Assembly: GCA_900752215.1 (NCBI GenBank) | Contig: CAADUO010000042.1 | Location: 1-64,000 of the forward strand | Direction of reading: 5' to 3' | From: an uncultured Collinsella sp. | GTDB taxonomy: Bacteria; Actinomycetota; Coriobacteriia; Coriobacteriales; Coriobacteriaceae | DNA: 64,000 bases | Shown here: positions 5,694-15,028 of the stretch, piece by piece | Numbering within the stretch: position 1 is the first letter of the stretch | Layout of the letters: each line of letters opens with the position of its first letter | Translations under genes and position numbers: made by a program | Notes under the pieces: model-generated | Databases searched by the model: none | What the model was told of the DNA's origin: nothing | Seen by the model: the letters and a program-made list of their open reading frames with translations, nothing else

Positions 5694-8054
5694 CTACACA
5701 CGGCGCTTAAGCTGGGCTCCACCCTCGCCGGGCATCAGGCGGCGCGCGTCGTAGACCGAGTCGACGCTGCTGATAGAGGCCAGCAGCGGATCCAGACCAC
5801 TCGCGTCCGAGATCTCGACCATAAAGCGCAGGGTTGCAATACCCTCGCGGTTGGTCGACGTGGCAGCGGAAAGGATATTGCCGCCCGCATCGCCAATGGC
5901 AATGGTGACATCCTTGAGCAGGCCCATGCGGTCCAGGCACTCGACCACGATCTCGACCTGGAAGAGGGTGTCGGCAGCGCCGTCCCACTCCACATCGATC
6001 ATGCGCTCGGGATGTTCCATAAGACCCTTGACGTTAGGGCAGTTGGCGCGATGCACCGAAACGCCGCGACCGCGCGTGATGAAGCCGACGATGTCGTCGC
6101 CCGTCACGGGGTTGCAGCAATGAGCCAGACGGACCAGCAGGCCGCTGTTGCTCTCGCCCTTGACGATAATGCCGTTACTGGCGCTCTTGCCGCGCTTTTG
6201 CGGCTTGCGGTTGGAGCCGCGAGCGGGCTGCTTCACGACCTCGGCGATAGCCTCGGCCTTGGTGAGCTGTTCCTCGGGCTTGGGGTCCAAGATTTGCTCG
6301 ACCTTATTGCCCACAGCGCGCGGGGCAACCTTGCCGGCGCCGACGGCGGCAAACAGGTCCTCGAGCTGCTTGAAGTTAAACTGCTCCGCCACGGCGTTGA
6401 GTGCACGCGTCGAACGCGGCGTAGAAATGCCATAGCCACGCTTACGCAGGTCCTTGGCCAGCATATCGCGGCCGGCAGCAGCGTCATCGTCTTTGGTCGC
6501 GGCGGCGAAGTAGCGGCGGATCTTTGACTTGGCCGAAGGTGTCTTAACGATCTTGAGCCAGTCGCGCGACGGCTTGGAGCTCTTGTTGGTCAGGATCTCG
6601 ACACGGTCACCCGTCTTAATCTCGTGCGTGAGCGGAGCCACCGCACCGTTGATCTTAGCGCCGACGCAGTGGTTGCCCACCTCGGTGTGGACGGCGTAGG
6701 CAAAGTCGAGCGGCGTGGAGCCGGCACGAAGCGCCATGACCTCACCCTTGGGCGTAAAGACGAAAATCTCCTGATCGAAGAGGTCGACCTTCAGCGAGTG
6801 CAGGTATTCCTTGGCGTCGGTGATCTCATCAGACGCAGCCCAATCGAGCGAATGCTTGAGCCAGTTAATCTGGTCGTCCAGACGCTGGGCATCATTGGTC
6901 TTAGACGCAGACGATCCGCCCGACTTCTTATATAGCCAGTGGGCGGCAATGCCGTACTCGGCCTGCTCATGCATCTCGTAGGTTCGAATCTGAATCTCGA
7001 GCGGACGAGCCGTAGGGCCGATGACCGTCGTGTGGAGCGACTGGTAGTTATTGACCTTAGGCATGGCGATATAGTCTTTAAAGCGACCAGGCATGGGGTG
7101 CCACAGCGTATGCACCGCACCGAGCGTGGAGTAGCAATCGCGCACCGAATGGGTAATAACGCGCAGCGCCACCAGGTCGTAGATCTCGGAGAACTCCTTG
7201 CCCTTGCGCTTCATCTTTTGGTAGATGGACCAATAGTGCTTGGAACGGCCGTTGATCTGGAAGTCCTCCAGACCAATGCGGTTGAGCTCATCGGTAAGCG
7301 TCTTGATGGTCTCGGCAAGGTAGCGCTCGCGGACCTCGCGCGACTCAGCCACCATGCGCGCGATGCGCTGGTAGGCATCGGGCTCCAGGTAGAAGAAGGA
7401 CAGGTCCTCGAGCTCCCACTTAATAGAGCTCATGCCCAGACGGTCGGCCAGGGGCGCATACACGTCCATGGTCTCGCGAGCCTTGAACAGGCGACGATCC
7501 TCGCGCAGGGCTGCCAGCGTACGCATGTTGTGCAGACGGTCGGCAAGTTTAACGATGATGACGCGAATGTCCTTGGACATGGCGAGGAACATCTTGCGCA
7601 GCGTGAGCGCCTGTTTCTCGTCCATGCTGTCGACTTCGATGTTGGTGAGCTTGGTCACGCCATCGACGAGCTCGGCCACCGTATCGCCAAACAGGCTGGA
7701 AACATCGGTGAGCGAGGTCTCGGTATCCTCGACGGTATCGTGCAGCAGCGCGGCACACACCACATCGCAGTCCATCTTGAGATCGGCCAAAATGATGGCA
7801 ACCTCGACGGGATGGTTAATGTACATCTCGCCCGAGCGGCGCTTTTGGTTGCAGTGCTTCTCGGCGGCAAAGCAGTAGGCCTGCTCAACCTTAGAAAAGT
7901 CGTCCTCATTCATATATTTGAGGCACAGGCGCTCCAGCTTGTCGTAGCTGTCCGCCATAATCTCGGGCGGCAGCTCATCGGCATGCTTATAGTGCTCCAT
8001 CTCCGAAAACGGCTGGAGGGTGGAATCATGGGCGGTACGGGCTGCGGCATCCAT
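5694..8054 (-). CDS. relA: Bifunctional (p)ppGpp synthetase/hydrolase
   Basis: This 786-residue protein makes and degrades the alarmone (p)ppGpp in the stringent response. The order is an HD hydrolase domain (HDTVEDT at residues 105-111), a synthetase domain (KVNNYQSLHTTV and EIQIRT), TGS (FVFTPKGEVMALRAG), a conserved-Cys/zinc-finger region (LAHCCNPVTGDDIVG) and a C-terminal ACT domain. Both catalytic centres look intact, so it is a Rel-type bifunctional enzyme, as expected in a Gram-positive with one long RSH. The ribosome site is modest (AAGGGGA). It follows the recJ fusion gene with a 15-base gap and is probably co-transcribed with it. Confidence 0.96.
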   Translation of the reverse strand: MDAAARTAHDSTLQPFSEMEHYKHADELPPEIMADSYDKLERLCLKYMNEDDFSKVEQAYCFAAEKHCNQKRRSGEMYINHPVEVAIILADLKMDCDVVCAALLHDTVEDTETSLTDVSSLFGDTVAELVDGVTKLTNIEVDSMDEKQALTLRKMFLAMSKDIRVIIVKLADRLHNMRTLAALREDRRLFKARETMDVYAPLADRLGMSSIKWELEDLSFFYLEPDAYQRIARMVAESREVRERYLAETIKTLTDELNRIGLEDFQINGRSKHYWSIYQKMKRKGKEFSEIYDLVALRVITHSVRDCYSTLGAVHTLWHPMPGRFKDYIAMPKVNNYQSLHTTVIGPTARPLEIQIRTYEMHEQAEYGIAAHWLYKKSGGSSASKTNDAQRLDDQINWLKHSLDWAASDEITDAKEYLHSLKVDLFDQEIFVFTPKGEVMALRAGSTPLDFAYAVHTEVGNHCVGAKINGAVAPLTHEIKTGDRVEILTNKSSKPSRDWLKIVKTPSAKSKIRRYFAAATKDDDAAAGRDMLAKDLRKRGYGISTPRSTRALNAVAEQFNFKQLEDLFAAVGAGKVAPRAVGNKVEQILDPKPEEQLTKAEAIAEVVKQPARGSNRKPQKRGKSASNGIIVKGESNSGLLVRLAHCCNPVTGDDIVGFITRGRGVSVHRANCPNVKGLMEHPERMIDVEWDGAADTLFQVEIVVECLDRMGLLKDVTIAIGDAGGNILSAATSTNREGIATLRFMVEISDASGLDPLLASISSVDSVYDARRLMPGEGGAQLKRRV

Positions 8055-8069
8055 CGAGGTCCCCTTCCC

Positions 8070-11000
8070 CTAGGCCCGCGGTACGATCGGGCGGTTAACT
8101 TTGGCTAGCATATCAGAAGCGCACGAATCGAGCGCCCAACTCCGGAAAGCCGAGAACTCCATGCGCGAGCGCAAACCCTCCAAATAGCGAATTGACCTGC
8201 TCAATTGCACGCGGCCGGGGTTTTCGGCCATCGCAATGCGACGGGTGTCGTCAAACCCCGAAACTCGACAGAAACCAAGCTCTTCGAAGATTCCCAGGCC
8301 GCTTTCCACCGAACGCTCGTCGACCGGCGTGCGAGCATCGATGGCAAGGCACATCTGCGCGATGTCGATATCGCTCGCGCTAAAGGAATCGTCCCCGGTT
8401 TTGCCGCGGTTGGAGCGCCACATGGTCTGCAGCGCGCGATAGAGCGTGACGAGCTCGTCGCGCTCGGGCGCATAGCAGTCGAGCAGGCGCTCGTTAATGC
8501 GGGCGTCGCGCGACGAATAGAGCAGATGGATCACGGCGGGCTGGCCATCGCGGCCGGCACGTCCGCTCATCTGGTTGAACTCGATGGCGCCAAACGGCAT
8601 GTGGTAGAGCACGACATGGCGGATATCGGGCAGGTTGACACCCTCGCCAAAGGCGGAGGTCGAAACGATGCAGCTGAGGCTTCCGTCTCGGAATGCTTCC
8701 TCCACGCGACGGCGATCGGAACGCGCAAGCCCCGCGTTATAGAACGCGATATGGGTTGCGCAATCGGGCACACGCTTGCGCAACGTCTTGGCGAGCGCCA
8801 CGGACTGGTCGCGCGAATTGACGTAGATGACGGTCTTTTCCCCCGTCGCCACAATCGACACCAAACGGTTCTCGCGACTTGCAAGATCACGGTCGTCCTC
8901 GAGCCGCAGGTTCTCGCGCACCGTCTCGTCGACCACCGTGCGAGTGATCGGCAGCATGCGGGCAAGCTCGGCCACGACCGGAGCCGTCGCGGTGGCCGTC
9001 GCAGCCATAACGACCGGGTCGCCCAGGGCTTTGAGGATATCGGGCATGTCGAGATAGGCGCTGCGGTCGCCGCCCTTGGCAAGGCCGGCGTGGTGCGCCT
9101 CATCGATAACGACAAAGCCGATGCGGCCCGAACGCGCGAAGCGGTCACGGTGGATAGACAGGAACTCGGGCGTCGTGAGCACGATACCGGTGCGGCCCGA
9201 AGCCAGGCCGGCGAACACGTTATCGCGCGCCACCTCCACGGTCTCGCCGGTCAACACGCCGACGCCAATGCCGAGCGCGGCCATCGTCGACGAGAGGTGA
9301 TAGGCCTGGTCGGCAACGAGCGCGCGCAGCGGATAGACAAAGATGCTCGCACGCCCGCGAAGAACCGCCTCGCGCGCGGCATGCACATGGAAGATGAGCG
9401 ACTTGCCGCGCCCCGTTCCCATAACGGCCAGAACACTTTGGTGATCAACCAGGGCATCGAGCGCCTCGACCTGCGCGCGGTGCGGCTGGTTCGAGCCTAT
9501 AAAGCTATGGATAAGCGAGCGCGTAAGCTCAGCATAAGAAAGCTGGGCGAGCGTCTCGCGTTTACGCGACTCCAGGCGCAGACCAGAATCCGCCGGTTGC
9601 ACGCCGCGGCGAAGTTCACATGCCGGATCGTCGATATTGGACGCCGTGGTATCGCGCACCAAGACATCCTTGATCATGAGCTTGGGCTTCACACGCCCCT
9701 GCCAATGCTCGGCAACGGCCTCGAACACCAAGTCGACAGCGCTATCGCAGTTGATGAGCTTATCGATTTGTGGCACGCGGAACATAATGGCCGGCACGCT
9801 CGCGGCGCCATCGGTCGCCACAAAGCGCATGTGCTCGCCGGTTTTGCCCACCACGGCGCGATCGCACATCGTCACGCCCTCGGCGGCCAGCAGCGGCACC
9901 TTGTTGCCCTGGCCAAACGGCTCAAGACGGGAAATCTGCTCTATAGTCTCGATATTCAGCTCGGAAAGGTCGACCGTGGCGGCAACCTCGTCGATGTCTT
10001 CAAAGTCCTCGGCGGGAATCTCCGATAGCACGGCGGAAAGGCGACGACGGAATTCATCGAGCTTGGATGCCTCGATGGTCACACCCACCGCACCGGCATG
10101 TCCGCCGCGACGAATCAGCAGGTCGGAACAGCGCTCGACGGCGTCAAACAGGTTAACTTTGCCCACCGAGCGACCAGAGCCGCGCGCGATACCGTCCTCG
10201 ATCGAGAACAGCAGTGCCGGCACGTGATAGCGGTTGGTCAGACGGCTTGCCACGATGCCCTTGACGCCCTCGTGCCAGCCTTCACCGCCCACGACGATCG
10301 CGCGTCCGCCGTCATAGGTCTCCTCGACCTTTGCCATGGCATCGCGCGTGAGCTCCGCCTCGATCTCACGGCGCTGGCGGTTGATTTCCTCGAGCTCAGC
10401 CGCCAGCGCGCTTGCTTCGATGGGATTGTGGGCAAGCAGCAGGTCGAGCGCCAGCTTGGGATCGGCCATGCGACCGGCAGCGTTTAAACGGGGAATGAGC
10501 GAGAATGACAGGCCATCCGCCGTAATGCTCGAAAGGTCCGCCTTGGCAAGCGCGGCAAGCGCGATATAGCCGGGGCGAGCGGTTACGCGCATCTGCTGGA
10601 TGCCCTCGGCAACCAGCGCGCGGTTCTCGGGCGTGAGCGGCATCATGTCGGACACGGTGCCCAGCGCCGCGACCTCGATTAGCGAACGCCAATACGACGG
10701 CTTGCCCAGGCGCTCACCCAGGACTTGCACCAGCTTGAGCGCCACACCAGCACCGGCAAGCTCACGCGAGGGGCCCTCGTCCTCGAGCTTGGGGTCGGTC
10801 AGGGGCACACCCTGCGGCACCTGGTCGGAGGGCTCGTGATGGTCCGTGACCACCAAATCGATCCCCAGGCTCTCCAGATAGGAAACCTCTTCCTTGGCGG
10901 CAATGCCGTTATCGACGGTCACGATCAGCTGGGGGCGAGCGAGCTCGTTAACGCGGTCGAGCGCCGCGCGCGAAAGACCGTAGCCCTCGTCAAAGCGATG

Positions 11001-11357
11001 CGGAATAAACGGCGTGACATCGGCGCCAAACGTGCGCAGAGCCTCGGTCAACAGGCAAGTCGACGTAATACCGTCAACGTCAAAATCGCCAAAGACTGCA
11101 ATGTGCTCGTGGTTGCGAATAGCACGCTCGACGCGGTCGGCAACGACTGACATGCCCGGGATAATGAGTGGGTCGGCCCAGTCGCGATCGAGCGAAGGCG
11201 TCAAAAACAATTGGCCCTCTTTGATGGAGCCAATGCCGTGCGCGACCATAATGCGCGCCACCAGCCCGGGAATGCCCAGACCAGCCGAAAGCTCCTTTTC
11301 GAGCTCGGGGTTTTGCTGAGCGACCGCCCAGCGATGCGTCGTCTTAAGCGATGACAT
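8070..11357 (-). CDS. recJ: RecJ exonuclease fused to a RecQ-like SF2 helicase
   Basis: Two enzymes in one 1095-residue chain. Residues 1 to about 570 are RecJ, the 5'-3' single-strand DNA exonuclease: DHH motifs GDFDVDG (90-96), VDNG (148-151), TDHH (171-174) and the DHHA1 signature RRGGHAGAVG (416-425). From about 610 on is a DEAD/DEAH helicase: Walker A GTGRGKS (647-653), IDEAHHAG, STSAFGEGVNLP and NQMSGRAGRDGQP, closest to RecQ by eye but with no visible zinc or HRDC domain. The fusion suggests unwinding coupled to end resection. I chose ATG 11357 (GGGGGTGGG before it) over the GTG at 11402. It heads an operon with relA. Confidence 0.92.
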   Translation of the reverse strand: MSSLKTTHRWAVAQQNPELEKELSAGLGIPGLVARIMVAHGIGSIKEGQLFLTPSLDRDWADPLIIPGMSVVADRVERAIRNHEHIAVFGDFDVDGITSTCLLTEALRTFGADVTPFIPHRFDEGYGLSRAALDRVNELARPQLIVTVDNGIAAKEEVSYLESLGIDLVVTDHHEPSDQVPQGVPLTDPKLEDEGPSRELAGAGVALKLVQVLGERLGKPSYWRSLIEVAALGTVSDMMPLTPENRALVAEGIQQMRVTARPGYIALAALAKADLSSITADGLSFSLIPRLNAAGRMADPKLALDLLLAHNPIEASALAAELEEINRQRREIEAELTRDAMAKVEETYDGGRAIVVGGEGWHEGVKGIVASRLTNRYHVPALLFSIEDGIARGSGRSVGKVNLFDAVERCSDLLIRRGGHAGAVGVTIEASKLDEFRRRLSAVLSEIPAEDFEDIDEVAATVDLSELNIETIEQISRLEPFGQGNKVPLLAAEGVTMCDRAVVGKTGEHMRFVATDGAASVPAIMFRVPQIDKLINCDSAVDLVFEAVAEHWQGRVKPKLMIKDVLVRDTTASNIDDPACELRRGVQPADSGLRLESRKRETLAQLSYAELTRSLIHSFIGSNQPHRAQVEALDALVDHQSVLAVMGTGRGKSLIFHVHAAREAVLRGRASIFVYPLRALVADQAYHLSSTMAALGIGVGVLTGETVEVARDNVFAGLASGRTGIVLTTPEFLSIHRDRFARSGRIGFVVIDEAHHAGLAKGGDRSAYLDMPDILKALGDPVVMAATATATAPVVAELARMLPITRTVVDETVRENLRLEDDRDLASRENRLVSIVATGEKTVIYVNSRDQSVALAKTLRKRVPDCATHIAFYNAGLARSDRRRVEEAFRDGSLSCIVSTSAFGEGVNLPDIRHVVLYHMPFGAIEFNQMSGRAGRDGQPAVIHLLYSSRDARINERLLDCYAPERDELVTLYRALQTMWRSNRGKTGDDSFSASDIDIAQMCLAIDARTPVDERSVESGLGIFEELGFCRVSGFDDTRRIAMAENPGRVQLSRSIRYLEGLRSRMEFSAFRSWALDSCASDMLAKVNRPIVPRA

Positions 11358-11465
11358 AGGCGCCCACCCCCGATAGGGGCAGGTCGCCGCGATACCTCTC
11401 ACGGTTCATAGCGATGAGTCCTCTGTGTATGCCCGCTTCGGCAGGCAGATCTGTTGAACGGATTT

Positions 11466-11471
11466 ATTATA
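11466..11471 (-). promoter_or_regulatory. Promoter -10 of the recJ-relA unit
   Basis: A consensus TATAAT on the minus strand, about 109 bases before the recJ ATG. The -35 is poor. It lies in the 274-base divergent gap shared with the BASS transporter gene. Confidence 0.5.
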
Positions 11472-11631
11472 CCGTGCGGCACGGACGCAGAACCTCGCAG
11501 CGCGCCGCGGTTTCGGTAAACGATGACGGTAATAGCCTCGAAATAATCGAGCGTTTCAGCCGCACAGACACATACGAGCGTCTAGCATATCCATACAAAC
11601 GAGTTCGCGGATAAAGGGAGTCACGGGGCAT

Positions 11632-12630
11632 ATGAAGCAATGGGCTGGACTGGGAAAGTTCCTCGCGGGGCATATGCAGGTCATCGTTCCGATTTGCGTG
11701 GCGCTCGGCGTGCTCTTTCCCCATCAGATCGGCGTACTCAAGCCCATCGTTCCCGCCCTCTTCGCCTTTATGACGTTCCAAGGTGCGCTCAGCAACACCT
11801 TCCACCAGGTAGCTGAGGTGTTCCGCCGTCCGCTGCACCTGATTTTGGCGCTGCTCGTCTCGGCAGTGCTCATTCCCATAGCAGCCTATGCCATGGGATC
11901 GCTGTTCTTTGGCTCCAATCCCAACCTTGTCTGCGGCATCGTGCTCGAGTACAGCGTACCCGTGGCGGTCACTGCCTTTATGTGGATTAGCATGTTCGGC
12001 GGCAACGGCCCGCTCGCGCTCACCATTATCCTGACGTCCTCGGTTATCTCGCCTGTGACGATTCCACTCACGCTGAAGCTCTTGCTGGGTGCCACCGTCT
12101 CGATCGATGTGCCGAGCATGATGCAGGACATGGCCTTTATGATCGCCATCCCCGCCGTGCTCGGCATCGTGATCAACGAGCTCACGCGTGGATGGGGACA
12201 CGAGAAGCTCTCCCCCGCGCTTTCGCCCGCCTGCAAGTTCATGATGATGGGCGTCATCACGTCCAACTCCACCGCCATGAGCGAGTACGTGCTGCACATG
12301 AACGCGGTGCGCCTGGAAGTCGCCCTCTTTATTTTAACCTTCGCCATCAGCGGCTTTGTCGTCGGTTTTCTGGCCGCCCGTGCGCTCCATCTGCCATATA
12401 GCGAGACGACTACCATGTGCTTTACCTGCGGCATGCGCAATATCTCTTCGGGCGCCGTCATCGCCACGCAATACTTTCCGGGCGAAGTTGTGTTTCCCGT
12501 CATGTGTGGAACGTTGTTTCAGCAGGTGCTCGCCTCGCTTATCGGGCACTTCTTTGAGCGTCTGACCGGCGAGGAGCGCGCCGCCCAGCGCAAGCGCGTC
12601 GAGGCCGGCCGCGATGCAATGGCACGCTAA
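11632..12630 (+). CDS. Bile acid:sodium symporter family (BASS) transporter
   Basis: A 332-residue integral membrane protein with about nine or ten hydrophobic segments. The pattern LYxFxMTFQGAL at the start (here LFAFMTFQGAL), the EYSVPVAVTAF segment and TCGMRNISSGAVIA near the C-terminus match the BASS family of sodium-coupled organic anion carriers. Known substrates include bile acids, pantothenate and keto acids, so the transported compound cannot be named. AAGGGAG and GGGG precede the ATG. It is alone on the plus strand, divergent from recJ. Confidence 0.8.
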   Translation: MKQWAGLGKFLAGHMQVIVPICVALGVLFPHQIGVLKPIVPALFAFMTFQGALSNTFHQVAEVFRRPLHLILALLVSAVLIPIAAYAMGSLFFGSNPNLVCGIVLEYSVPVAVTAFMWISMFGGNGPLALTIILTSSVISPVTIPLTLKLLLGATVSIDVPSMMQDMAFMIAIPAVLGIVINELTRGWGHEKLSPALSPACKFMMMGVITSNSTAMSEYVLHMNAVRLEVALFILTFAISGFVVGFLAARALHLPYSETTTMCFTCGMRNISSGAVIATQYFPGEVVFPVMCGTLFQQVLASLIGHFFERLTGEERAAQRKRVEAGRDAMAR

Positions 12631-12657
12631 ACCGTCCGCAGTGTGCGGGCGCTCACT

Positions 12658-13458
12658 TTACGATGCGAGCGCCTCCAGATGTGCGCGGAGTCGCTCCGCA
12701 TCGACATCGAGCGTGGTCTCAGCATTGACCTGGGCCAAACGATAGCCGACAAAGTAGGGCGAAACCACCCAACGCGGCAGCGCCTTGGCAATGGTCCGAC
12801 CGCCCAGGTGATAGAAGAACAGGTTGTACGACTCTGCGCGACCACCGTGGTGCTCGTTCAGGATATAGCGCAGAGCTACCTGGATCGCATCGGCGAAGAG
12901 ATCCGCCTCGGCTTGGTCTCTTGTGTCATCGCTAGCGGCGATTCCTTGCGGGGCTGAAACGTTGATCTCAAAGAACCCCATGATGGGTTCGGTTGAGATG
13001 TTGACCGAGATCCTCCCCTGTTGCCAGACATTGATGCCTTCGAAATTGGCAGAAGTTAGCGAAGTGTAGCCGTCTTCCTGCTCCAAACCCACAATCTGCA
13101 TGTGCGGATGAACGAGACTACCGCCCGAGAGCGGACCCTTGTTCTTGTACATGAGCACACTGCGATACTGCTGAGAATCGATCATCTGCTGCCAGCAACC
13201 CAGGGCAAACCGCATCACATGGTGGAGTTCATCCGGCTCATAGGTCACCAGGTCGGCATCGTGATCGGCCGACTCGATCAGCACGGTTTGACGGGTGGCG
13301 CGCAGGGTCTTGAACTTATTCTCGAGCCAAATGCAATCGCCATCACGGCGAATGATGTCGGTGAGCCCTTCTGCATCGCAAAAGGGGCACGCGATGCCGG
13401 GACGACGGTTGTCGTCGGGCTTACCGTTCGCCTGCTGAACGTCAAATACCAGCGCCAC
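12658..13458 (-). CDS. DUF4931 protein, GalT/HIT-like nucleotide-binding fold
   Basis: A 266-residue protein that begins with a probable zinc pair (CPFC near residue 24) and carries GGSLVHPHMQI, an HxHxQ-type HIT motif like the active site of galactose-1-phosphate uridylyltransferase (HPHxQ). The general layout matches the DUF4931 family. A nucleotidyl transferase or hydrolase activity is likely from the motif, but the substrate is unknown. It follows cutC with a gap of three bases and must be co-transcribed with it. Confidence 0.75.
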   Translation of the reverse strand: MALVFDVQQANGKPDDNRRPGIACPFCDAEGLTDIIRRDGDCIWLENKFKTLRATRQTVLIESADHDADLVTYEPDELHHVMRFALGCWQQMIDSQQYRSVLMYKNKGPLSGGSLVHPHMQIVGLEQEDGYTSLTSANFEGINVWQQGRISVNISTEPIMGFFEINVSAPQGIAASDDTRDQAEADLFADAIQVALRYILNEHHGGRAESYNLFFYHLGGRTIAKALPRWVVSPYFVGYRLAQVNAETTLDVDAERLRAHLEALAS

Positions 13459-13461
13459 GGG

Positions 13462-14139
13462 TTATACCTCCAGCGGCACGATCTTGGTGCCATGGAGCTC
13501 GGAGACGCCCAGTGCCGCCGCCACGGTATCGCGGTTGGCCGTGGAAATGCCGCCGCCGGGAAGGATGGTCAGGCGGTCTCCCGCACACTCGATAAGACGC
13601 GACAGATGCTCCAGGTTGTCCTCGATCGGCGTGCCGGCGGCACCGCCGTGCGTCAGGATGCGCGTAACGCCGCAATCGGCGAGTGTGTCGACGGCATCGA
13701 GTTGAGCCTCGGGCGAGAGCTGGTCAAACGCCATGTGGAAGGTGATGTCGATTGGCTCACGCTTGCATTCCTCGGTCGCGCAGCCCGCGGCCATCACGAG
13801 GGCGCCCAACGTAAGCTCGTCGAGCGCCCATCCGCCAGCGCAGGGCTTGCAGCAGCCAAAGACCAAGCCGTCAACGCCGGCGCTTACGGCAAGGCCCAGG
13901 TCCATCTCCATCATGCGCAGCTCGTCTTGGTTGTAATGAAAGTCACCGCCACGCGGGCGAATCATGCACATCACTCGCGCGTCATGCTCGTGAGCATAGC
14001 TGACTGTAGCGCTGATAACACCGGCCGAAGGCGTGGTGCCGCCAACGGCAAGGTTGTCGCACAGCTCGATACGCCTTGCACCGGCATCGATAGCCGCCGG
14101 CACCCGCTCAAAGTTCTCGGCACAAAACTCATACAGCAT
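13462..14139 (-). CDS. cutC: CutC family protein
   Basis: A 225-residue TIM-barrel protein of the CutC family. Recognisable stretches are IDAGARRIELCDNLAVGGTT, VMCMIRPRGGDFHYN, GCCKP, ITFHMAFD and RILTHGGA-GTP near the end. The family is named for copper homeostasis, but that role is disputed and an enzymatic function is possible. The open frame extends to 14196, but ATG 14139 gives the family N-terminus (MLYEFCAENFE) and has GGGGA eight bases before it. A large hairpin lies just upstream. Likely an operon with the DUF4931 gene. Confidence 0.88.
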   Translation of the reverse strand: MLYEFCAENFERVPAAIDAGARRIELCDNLAVGGTTPSAGVISATVSYAHEHDARVMCMIRPRGGDFHYNQDELRMMEMDLGLAVSAGVDGLVFGCCKPCAGGWALDELTLGALVMAAGCATEECKREPIDITFHMAFDQLSPEAQLDAVDTLADCGVTRILTHGGAAGTPIEDNLEHLSRLIECAGDRLTILPGGGISTANRDTVAAALGVSELHGTKIVPLEV

Positions 14140-14197
14140 AGATAGATCCCCAAAGACAGCAGATGTTTTCCGACGGGCATTGTCACACATCCCCATG

Positions 14198-14266
14198 AAG
14201 TTGCGGTGGAATAGGGACTCTTTTGGCCTCTGGAGCCCGTATTCAGTCCCTATTTCACCGCAACTT
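14198..14266. repeat. Long inverted repeat with a GGGACT phrase
   Basis: The 22-base arm at 14198-14219 (starting AAGTTGCGGTGGAATAGGG) matches the complement of 14245-14266 with one mismatch, around a 25-base loop. It lies between cutC and the livF terminator. No T tract belongs to it, so it is not a normal terminator. The strength of the stem and the GGGACT/AGTCCC phrase suggest a dispersed palindromic element. Confidence 0.85.
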
Positions 14267-14304
14267 AAAAAGGGGCGCTGACTGAGATAGTCAGCGCCCC
14301 TTTT
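14267..14304. terminator. Terminator after livF
   Basis: A 16-bp stem (AAAAGGGGCGCTGACT paired with AGTCAGCGCCCCTTTT) around a five-base loop, with T runs on either strand. It ends the liv operon on the minus strand. Confidence 0.93.
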
Positions 14305-14314
14305 GTTAGGTGGG

Positions 14315-15028
14315 TTAGCCTCCGAGGTAGGCTTTGCGGACGTTGTCGTCGTGCAGGAGCTCTTGGCCGGTGCCGGTCATGGTGATCTTGCCGGTCTCGA
14401 GCACGTAACCGCGTGTGGCGATGGAAAGCGCCATCTGCGCGTTTTGCTCGACCAGAAGCACCGTGGTGCCAGCCTTGTGCAGGTCCTCGACAATCTGGAA
14501 GATCTGTTCGATCAGAATCGGTGCCAGACCCATGGAAGGTTCGTCGAGCATAAGCAGTTTGGGGTTACTCATAAGGGCGCGCCCCATAACGAGCATCTGC
14601 TGCTCGCCGCCTGAAAGGGTGCCGGCGACCTGGCGACGGCGTTCCTTCAGGCGCGGGAACTGCTCGTAAACACGTTCGAGGCCCGGAGCCACCGTGGACT
14701 TGGGCTGCGTATAGGCGCCCATTTCCAGGTTCTCCTCGACCGTCATCTGCAAAAAAGCGCGACGACCCTCGGGAACCTGAGCCAGACCCTTACCAACCAA
14801 CTTGTCGGCGGGCGTATGGGTAATGTCCTCGCCCATAAACTTGATAGAGCCGGTCTTAGAGCGCAGCAGGCCCGAGACGGTCTTGAGCGTCGTGGACTTG
14901 CCGGCACCGTTGGCGCCAATCAGAGCCACGATCTCGCCCTCGTTGACGTTAAAGGAGATGTCCTTGATGGCGTGGATGGCACCGTACCAGACGTTGATGT
15001 TGTAGACGGAAAGCATCGGCTCTGCCAT
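14315..15028 (-). CDS. livF: Branched-chain amino acid ABC importer, ATPase LivF
   Basis: The second ATPase of a LivKHMGF-type importer. The 237-residue chain has Walker A GANGAGKST, Q-loop region, the signature LSGGEQQML and Walker B LLMLDEPSMGLAP. Length and motifs are normal for LivF. Its ATG directly follows the livG stop codon, inside a five-gene transport operon. With LivG it powers inward movement of leucine, isoleucine, valine or related compounds through the LivHM channel. Substrate is inferred from family only. Confidence 0.93.
   Translation of the reverse strand: MAEPMLSVYNINVWYGAIHAIKDISFNVNEGEIVALIGANGAGKSTTLKTVSGLLRSKTGSIKFMGEDITHTPADKLVGKGLAQVPEGRRAFLQMTVEENLEMGAYTQPKSTVAPGLERVYEQFPRLKERRRQVAGTLSGGEQQMLVMGRALMSNPKLLMLDEPSMGLAPILIEQIFQIVEDLHKAGTTVLLVEQNAQMALSIATRGYVLETGKITMTGTGQELLHDDNVRKAYLGG

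Noticed and set aside
8205..10028. 607-codon open frame antisense to recJ
   Set aside because: It is a mirror of a high-GC gene with all RecJ/helicase motifs on the other strand; its translation has no domain pattern and no ribosome site.
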